From Pempheris klunzingeri (Eukaryota; Chordata; Actinopteri; Acropomatiformes; Pempheridae): DNA of 64,000 nucleotides. Below, in pieces: positions 58,206 through 64,000 of the stretch. The notes beneath the pieces were generated by a model that searched no databases, was not told the DNA's origin, and worked only from the letters and a program-made list of their open reading frames with translations. Location of the stretch: contig NC_092028.1 in NCBI RefSeq assembly GCF_042242105.1, positions 14,865,338 to 14,929,337 on the forward strand. Direction: 5' to 3'. A program made the position numbers and the translations under genes. Positions within the stretch are counted from its first letter, which is position 1. The number at the start of each line of letters is the position of its first letter.

Positions 58206-58297
58206 TGTTGCTGATGTGGCTCCAGAATGTGACTCTGCAATATTAACGGGGAGGGAGTGTTTTTATAGGCTCTCCTCTTACTTTCATTTTCTGTTTC
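58206..58297 (-). promoter_or_regulatory. Distal IFI44-like promoter with intact triple-GAAA ISRE and TATA box
   Basis: On the minus strand, GAAACAGAAAATGAAA lies at 58,282-58,297: three GAAA units each spaced by two bases, the classic IRF/ISRE arrangement. TATAAAAA follows at 58,260-58,267, then a short non-coding exon with donor at 58,206/58,205 (GTAAGG). It is homologous to the proximal promoter at 56,855-56,961 but better preserved. Confidence 0.7.
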
Positions 58298-58850
58298 AGA
58301 TGACTTACAATAAATCCATGATGCTTCCAGGAACTGTCCTGGTTGGACCTTAAACATGATGGAGGAAATAATCCAAGAATGATGTCAATCTTCCAAGGTG
58401 ATCAGGGAAGCTTGAAGATATTGGCAGGAAAACTCAGACAACTTTTTTTTTCTTTTCAACATTTTAGAGAATTTGGATCAATATTAATAAATTCTGGAGG
58501 TGTAATATATGTAGTATATGAACTAAAAACTACATTTCCTGATTGTTGCTTATTTAATCAGAAATATCACACATTAGTGTTACACCAAGCATAACACAAA
58601 GAAAGTGACTCCTCTCTTTCCCCACCCTCAAAGATGAGCCGTGCTACAGCAGATTCAGTCCAAAAAAAACACATTTATTGTCAGATAGTAAATAAACAAA
58701 ACATTCCACAAAGACATCAAGTAACTTACCAAACTTAACCCTTTCATGCATGAATTATGATAACCTCAGTCAGGGTTTTTTACCAAGCGATTTTATTCAT
58801 CTTTAGGCACAAAAAACAAGGTTTGAACTTTAGTTTTTTCAACCAATATT

Positions 58851-59040
58851 TTCTATGGATCATTTGCAGAAGTCAAACCAAACACCAAGAGGAAACTAGT
58901 GGTTAGCGATTAAACTTCAACATTACCATCATCCTTCCTTCCTCCCTTTCTCCCTTTCTCACCCCCTACCTCTGTGTGTCACTGATGGAGGGAGTTGTTT
59001 TCCTTCTTGAGTTCCAGTTCACGCTCTTCTAACCTGCCAA
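58851..59040 (-). pseudogene. Duplicated SPAG9 fragment: exon 3 copy and an 8-12-nt exon 4 stub
   Basis: 58,970-59,040 is a 71-nt copy of SPAG9 exon 3 with both splice sites kept (TTTCAG, GTAGGG) and one changed codon pair (EFNS to ENNS). The exon 4 copy is cut after about ATGATCCATA, and its acceptor is changed from CAG to CAA. It cannot encode a working SPAG9 part. Confidence 0.88.
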
Positions 59041-59263
59041 CTGAAACAGAATACAACACTGATCAGTTAAAGGTATTACACGACACAGGACAACACACCA
59101 TGCTTTGTCTATGAACTATCTGTTAAATGATCATTTAAGAATTCAATTAAATTAAAGAAACAAAGAACAGCAAATGACAAATTCAAAATCTTGGATCTGG
59201 ACGGTAAAATCCTCACCAGTGAAATAATACCTAAGTAGCATGGCTTTACTGCGGGTGCACATG

Positions 59264-59520
59264 ACTTAGCATATCAAGGAACAGTTGCATGTTTTACACG
59301 ATGTGCCTTTTCACTTTCGTGCCAAGTGGTAGATAAGAAGATGCGACTCTCATGTGTGTACAGTAGATATGAAGTTACTGCCAGCAGCAGTGCTAGCTTA
59401 GCATAAAAACTGGAAAGAGGGAGAAACTTGCCAGCCTGATGCCATCCAGAGTACCGTGGCCTCAACTGTCCACCACAAAGCAAATAAAAACATCACACAA
59501 ACTGTTCCTTAAAAACTTTT
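59264..59520 (-). repeat. Teleost dispersed repeat, fuller copy
   Basis: On the minus strand it reads ...TTTATGCTAAGCTAGCACTG ... ACATGAGAGTCGC ... AACTGTTCCTTG, the pattern of a fish repeat also seen at 15,360-15,735 and 16,960-17,265. The counterpart at 45,360-45,490 lacks the 124 bp corresponding to 59,381-59,504. Confidence 0.65.
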
Positions 59521-59946
59521 AGAACTTACTTTTAGAAGGTACTTTTAGTACCTCAATATAGTGCAAACTTGTAAAAAAAAAAGTGTGCATGTGCCACCAG
59601 GCAGACACCAGGACTCAGCAGATAGGGTAATCTTATTCAAACAGGTTCCAACGTTGGGCCGAAGTAACAAAAACACCTAATCCCCTGTCTTAGCCTGTGT
59701 GTGTATTTTGACATTTGCAGGGGAATTCTTTCTGCTATCGTGACTCATCAAATTCATGGAGTCATGTATGAAGTGAAGTGAGGAAGGCTAAAGACAGGAG
59801 AGATGGCTGAAGTCTGAAGTACATCCCTCCTGTGTATGTGTGTGTGCGTATGTGTATTAGTGATGTGCATGTTTGGAAAGCACTGTGTGGAGAAATTCAA
59901 CGTGCGGCTAAACATTAAGGCAATGATATTGATTGCATTAATAATA

Positions 59947-60842
59947 CACTGCCTGTCCAAAAAAAAAAAAGTCATCACCTGGATTTAACTAAGCAAATAG
60001 GTAAGAGCCTTCCATTGGATAATTACTGCAGTGATGAATATGTTTTAACTGGCAACAACTTATTTAACCCTAGCTGATGAGTAGCTTCTCTTTTCTTAAA
60101 CAACCATATTGGAAGACATATCCTGTGGTCGTGGAAAGGGTGAGGGTTTCAGAAGGGTCAAATTATTGGCCTGCATCAAGCAAAGAAAACAACTAAGGAG
60201 ATTGCTGAAACTACTAAAATGGGGTTAAGAACCGTCCAACGCATTATTAAAACACGGAAGGATAGTGCTGAACCATCATTTTCGAGGAAGAAGTGTGGTC
60301 GGAACAAACTCTTGGATGATCGTGATCGGAGATCACTTAAACGTTTGGTGAAATCATATCGTACGAAATCAACAGTGATAGTGAAAGTAAGAGCATTTCC
60401 ACACGCACAATGCAAAAGGGAACTCAAGGGATTGGGACTTAACAGCTGTGTAGCCCTAAGAAAACCACTGATCAGTGAGGCTAATCAGAAAAAAAGGCTT
60501 CAATTTGGTAGGGAGCATAACAATTGGACTCAGGAGCAATGGAAGAAAGTCGTGGTCTGATGAGTCCAGATTTACCCTGTTCCAGAGTGATGGGCATATC
60601 AGGGTAAGACGAGAGGTGGATGAAGTGATGCACCCATCATGCCTAGTGCCTACCGTACAAGCCACTCTCCCATCATCAATACAAGATCTTGGCAGAAAAT
60701 TAATGCAACTCTGGATGGAAATAAATGATGTGACATTGCAGAAGCTTATTGAAATGATGCCGTGGCGAATGTGTGCCGTACTCAAAGCTAAAGATGGTCC
60801 AACGAAATATTAGTGTGCGACTTTATTTTTGGACAGGCAGTG
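59947..60842 (+). mobile_element. Defective Tc1-like transposon in the duplicated SPAG9 intron 3
   Basis: Ends CACTGCCTGTCCAAAAA and its inverse; left flank TA, right flank CA. The region matching 46,014-46,028 is interrupted exactly here. Internal sequence encodes pieces of a Tc1 transposase of a different subfamily from the one at 49,320, with frameshifts and a deleted centre. Confidence 0.88.
60130..60813 (+). pseudogene. Broken Tc1-like transposase
   Basis: The N-terminal HTH part is readable in one frame (GLRTVQRIIKTRKDSAEPSF, then LQFGREHNNWTQEQWKKV). The reading then shifts to a second frame with WSDESRFTLFQSDG (first catalytic D), and the C-terminal tail is LMQLWMEINDVTLQKLIEMM. The segments for the second D and the E are missing. 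Not functional. Confidence 0.85.
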
Positions 60843-61059
60843 CATATTTACATTAAAACACTGTTCAACACTGACAAAACGATACCTTTCTTTCAATAAT
60901 ATCCACTAACAGGATAACAGCTTGTCAAGGTCCGGCAACAAAGCCAACTTTTTGTAATTTAGGAGCCGATTTTAGCACTAATTTAGTGCTTAATAAGTGT
61001 GTGAAGTACAGCTCAGCCAAACTTATGGACATTAATGACAGTCAGCCATAACACTTTCA

Positions 61060-61533
61060 CCAGGACTGAAAACCACTCTTTGGCAGACTGCAGCTCCTGA
61101 GAACAACGGAGTGGTGCCAGAGCTCACGGGGACAGGTATGCAAGAGGAAGAGGTGCAAGCAGAAGAGAGGCAAATGGGCTGGCTGGCTGGTCCAGCTGAG
61201 GGCCAGCAGACCGCCGATTCCGCCACTCTTTCTGGCCAACGTTCGTTCCCCGGATAACAAAATCACTGATCGGGAAAAACTCGTGGAGGTGGACTGTGTG
61301 TGTACGTGAACAAGGACTGGTGCACAAACTGTGAGATGGTTAAAAGCCACTGCTCCGAGGCAAAAGAATATCTGACTGTTAAATGCCGGCCACACTATTT
61401 GCCTCATGAGTTCACAGCTGTGTTCGTCATCATTGTTTACATCCGGCCGAGGGCAAATGCTAACGCTAATGCTAACGACGCATTAAGGGAGCTATATAAT
61501 ACCATTAGCTCACAGCAGACCAAGCACCCGGAA
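61060..61533 (+). mobile_element. LINE (L2/CR1-type) endonuclease-domain fragment
   Basis: Plus-strand translation gives RASRPPIPPLFLANVRSPDN, CTNCEMVKSHCSEAKEYLTV and KCRPHYLPHEFTAVFVI ... LRELYNTISSQQTKHPE, in two frames. This order is typical of the apurinic endonuclease part of fish L2/CR1-clade LINE ORF2. No reverse transcriptase part follows. Confidence 0.7.
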
Positions 61534-61567
61534 ACCAGCGGCATCAGCTCCTTCACCACGTCCTCGT
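61534..61567 (-). pseudogene. 34-bp fragment of SPAG9 exon 1
   Basis: Identical to 52,144-52,177 in exon 1 (codons around VVKELMPLV). On the left it joins a LINE fragment abruptly; on the right it leads, after a gap, into a copy of the SPAG9 5' flank (61,590-61,760). Confidence 0.85.
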
Positions 61568-61589
61568 ATACAGTTTATTATTTCATTTA

Positions 61590-61765
61590 TTATTTTGGTA
61601 GTAAAATATACAAGCTTTGTTCCAATAACCAAAAACATAATAATCTATTCATAAGGATTGGACACTTTGATTTTTTTCCCCACCCAGTTGGCACCATCAC
61701 AACAGCTGAGTTGTTGACCAGATCACGTGATGACGTCACATTGCCGACACGATGACGGCATATAA
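61590..61765. repeat. Duplicated SPAG9 5' flank
   Basis: Homologous to about 52,590-52,810, with short deletions. Shared stretches include CATAATAATCTATTCATAA, ATCACAACAGCTGAGTTGTT and the E-box/CRE pair. Confidence 0.85.
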
Positions 61766-62135
61766 AGGTTTTCTCATTTGGTCAATTAAAGTGTTTTAAT
61801 TCCTTACGTTTCTCACAGCATTTTATTGCAGTACCAATCTATGACAAAACACTGCATTTGTTAAAAACTGTTTGACAAATAAAGCAACGTACAGGAGGAG
61901 GTTAATATATCATGGCTTAATATTGTGTATTAATTCCCATGCTTATGCATTAAGCTCACATGCTTACACACTTTGGTTTTCCAAGTAAGCATTTTTTTAG
62001 CACATCCAGGTTTATAGTTGATAGTACATGAATTTCGCAATAATGAAACCCCCCAAACTGCGCCATGCAGATCACAGTTCAAAGTTGTTTTTTCATGCCC
62101 TGTTCCTTCAGTATTTGTTTCAGCAGTATGTGGGT

Positions 62136-64000
62136 CTACAGGTTGCTCAGGTAGTCTTCTCCAAAGGTGATCATGTGTCTCAGTGCAGCCAGTATCTGAG
62201 TATCCATGTCTTCGCTCATCCTGGTTGATGAATCGTAGTTCTTCACAAGAAAGATGCAGTTCAGTGGGATTCCCAGCCACACGTGCACTTTGTCAACCTA
62301 AGTTTTAAAGTAGCAGCATTTCAATTGGTCAGTAATTACAAAGTGGTGATCAAAGGAGAGTTTTGCACTTAAATTACAGTCCAAAAGAACAAATGTAAAA
62401 ATGCCTTAAAGAAACTTACCTGTTCCTTCAGGTACTTGCTCCTATAGGCATTCTTTATGTCTCCTTGTGTATCAGAACAAGCTTCATCAATTCTGGTGAG
62501 AATCACCATTTGGGGAATTCCTGCAAATACAAGAACTAAATCAGTATTTTAAAGAGACAGTTCATCCCAAAGTCAAAAATACTTTTCCTCTTACCTATAG
62601 TGCTATTTATCCATCTGGATCATTTTGTTTTTTTTGTATCTACTCATGGACGAGAGTCTAGTTCCTGTGACAGCGTCGGATGTAAAGTGTGATGGTGTCC
62701 TCCTCGGCTGAGCTGTAATGTTAACCAGCTCAGAGGTTCTAGGTGAGTTAGCAGCCACAACGACTACCTTCTCGTTCATGAGTAGATGCGCGATGAGACA
62801 GTTGGTAGGTGCAGTTCAGGAGAAAATAGTTCCTACATGAAACTGCTCACAGCAACGTGTAGGGATTATTTTGAGGAACAGGGTCATGATTTCTGGAAAG
62901 AGACATTGCAGTTGAATTTTGCAAATTGTTTTTTTTTCGTTTTATGGAGCTTTGAGCATAACAAGTTGTCTGCCATCCCAGCTACATTGTATTTGAGAGA
63001 AGGCAGACATCTCTACTGTTGATATCCCCAAAACCCCAGCAGCTCACAACAAAACGATCTAGTCAGATAAATAGGACTACAGGTAAAATATGTATTTTTG
63101 ATTTGGGAATGAGCTGTCCCTTTAAGTAAACAGTAAATGGTCTGTACTTGTACTCGACCACTTAAAGTGCTTTTACACTACATTTACATTCATCCATTCA
63201 CACATCATTCATACAGGAGGAATCTAAGCTCTATTCTCTCACACACTGAAGCTACGCCTCAAGACCAAGTTGGGGTTCAGTGTCTTGCCCAAAGACACTT
63301 TGACATGCAGACATGAAGGAGCAGATGTTCAGATTGATAGACGACCTGCTCTACAGCCACCCTGTTTGCTTTTTATTTCATCAGTGTGGCACCATTACTC
63401 CACAAAGAGTAATAAACATTGTGATGTCAGCTCTTACCGATTTCCGAGGCTGCCAGTCTGACGTCTCTCATCTTCCTCTTAACATCGTCACTCATTATAG
63501 ATACTGAGTCGGCAGCGATGACACTGACCAGAACATGAACTCTGTCATTCAGATTGGGAGATGAGTTGTAACCTTGATCCTTCTCTGTCAGTGGATGTCC
63601 AGGTTTGAACTAGAAAAAAATAAAATACAGTGAAAAAAATTAATGTGACAATTAATGGGGGTTTGTTTTTGAACATGCAATGCATTGCAAGATGTGGAGA
63701 TGTGCTTAATGGTATGCTGTGGGGTTTCTGAAAAGTGGGTCCCCATTTTGTTGGTTTGCTTTTTGCAGTTGTAAAAATGGTCGTAAACAATGCAGGATCC
63801 AAACTTTCATGAAAAAGTTTGTAATTGTTGAATGGAAAAGGAAATGCACTGATTGTTTTAGTAAAACCCCAAGAATACACACATTGTGTTTGTTCACAGG
63901 AACTTTCCACAGGACACCTCTGAATAATGACAAGGCTCAAAAGATTGTACCTGGTAACCTTCTGTGACGTGTCCCCTCAGGACCGATTTGACGTCTTCCA
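62136..64000 (-). CDS. IFI44-like gene, copy B (3' exons; 5' part beyond the window)
   Basis: Exons at 62,136-62,297 (terminal, TAG), 62,420-62,520, 63,438-63,609 and a partial exon from 63,951 to the window end. All are open with the same splice sites as copy A. Residue differences from copy A: E to K and S to R in the last exon; C to D, W to R and L to Q in the preceding exon; the 63,438-63,609 exon looks identical. The poly(A) signal is at 61,822-61,827. Whether copy B has a full 5' end and its own promoter cannot be seen. Confidence 0.8.

Larger units (their letters stand above)
56320..58560. repeat. Local tandem duplication of the IFI44-like 5' region
   Basis: Unit 1 (about 56,320-57,235) and unit 2 (about 57,288-58,560) share the ATG exon, intron 1 ends, TATA box and about 250 bp of upstream sequence (for example 56,996-57,230 against 58,336-58,530). 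Unit 2 has about 500 bp of extra AT-rich intron (57,670-58,190). Clear point and small indel differences show it is older than the 13.9-kb duplication. Confidence 0.85.
58851..64000. repeat. Second copy of a ~13.9-kb tandem duplication (continues past the window)
   Basis: 58,851-60,900 matches 44,965-46,090 (SPAG9 exon 4 edge, exon 3 and intron 3); 61,534-61,765 matches exon 1 and the 5' flank; 61,799-64,000 matches 52,891-55,097 at a constant offset of 8,903 over most of its length. Exon 2 and introns 1-2 are missing from the copy. Confidence 0.92.

Overview
The window looks like genomic DNA of a ray-finned fish, probably a percomorph teleost. It has long introns with GT-AG splice sites, dense (CA)n/(TG)n microsatellites, several dispersed repeats typical of teleosts, and Tc1-type transposons. 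Most of it is non-coding. Three gene structures can be supported, all on the minus strand.

Positions 1-25,088 are intergenic by my reading. I found no gene there. This part holds a tRNA-derived SINE-like repeat (1204-1576), a decayed Penelope-like retroelement tail (18,174-18,850), scattered teleost MITE-like repeats and many microsatellites.

Positions 25,089-52,301 hold the full coding sequence of SPAG9/JIP4, a JNK-interacting scaffold and motor adaptor. It runs right to left from the ATG at 52,301 to the stop at 27,594. I placed 30 coding exons, all with GT-AG borders and all joining in phase, giving 1,289 residues. There is also one candidate 15-nt microexon. The order is: RILP-homology 1 region (exon 1), coiled coil with the JNK-docking motif (exons 2-5), leucine-rich coiled coil (exons 9-12), RILP-homology 2 region (exon 13), and a C-terminal beta-propeller-like half (exons 22-30). 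Intron 1 carries a complete Tc1 transposon with an open 340-residue transposase. Intron 4 carries a perfect 59-bp palindrome.

Positions 52,302-58,560 hold the SPAG9 5' flank and then an interferon-induced protein 44-like (IFI44/IFI44L) gene. Its promoter and first two exons occur twice in tandem. The distal copy keeps a clean interferon-response motif upstream of a TATA box, and the proximal copy has lost it.

Positions 58,850-64,000 are the start of a second copy of a roughly 13.9-kb segment (about 44,970-58,850). The left breakpoint lies within the first bases of SPAG9 exon 4. In the copy, the SPAG9 part has shrunk to exon 3, a 34-bp piece of exon 1 and the flank, and it was invaded by a LINE fragment and a now-defective Tc1 element. 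The IFI44-like part is kept and continues past the window end. The comparison of the two copies is the most informative feature of the window: it dates insertions, shows an empty transposon site, and shows coding changes concentrated in the IFI44-like exons while the adjoining intron is unchanged.
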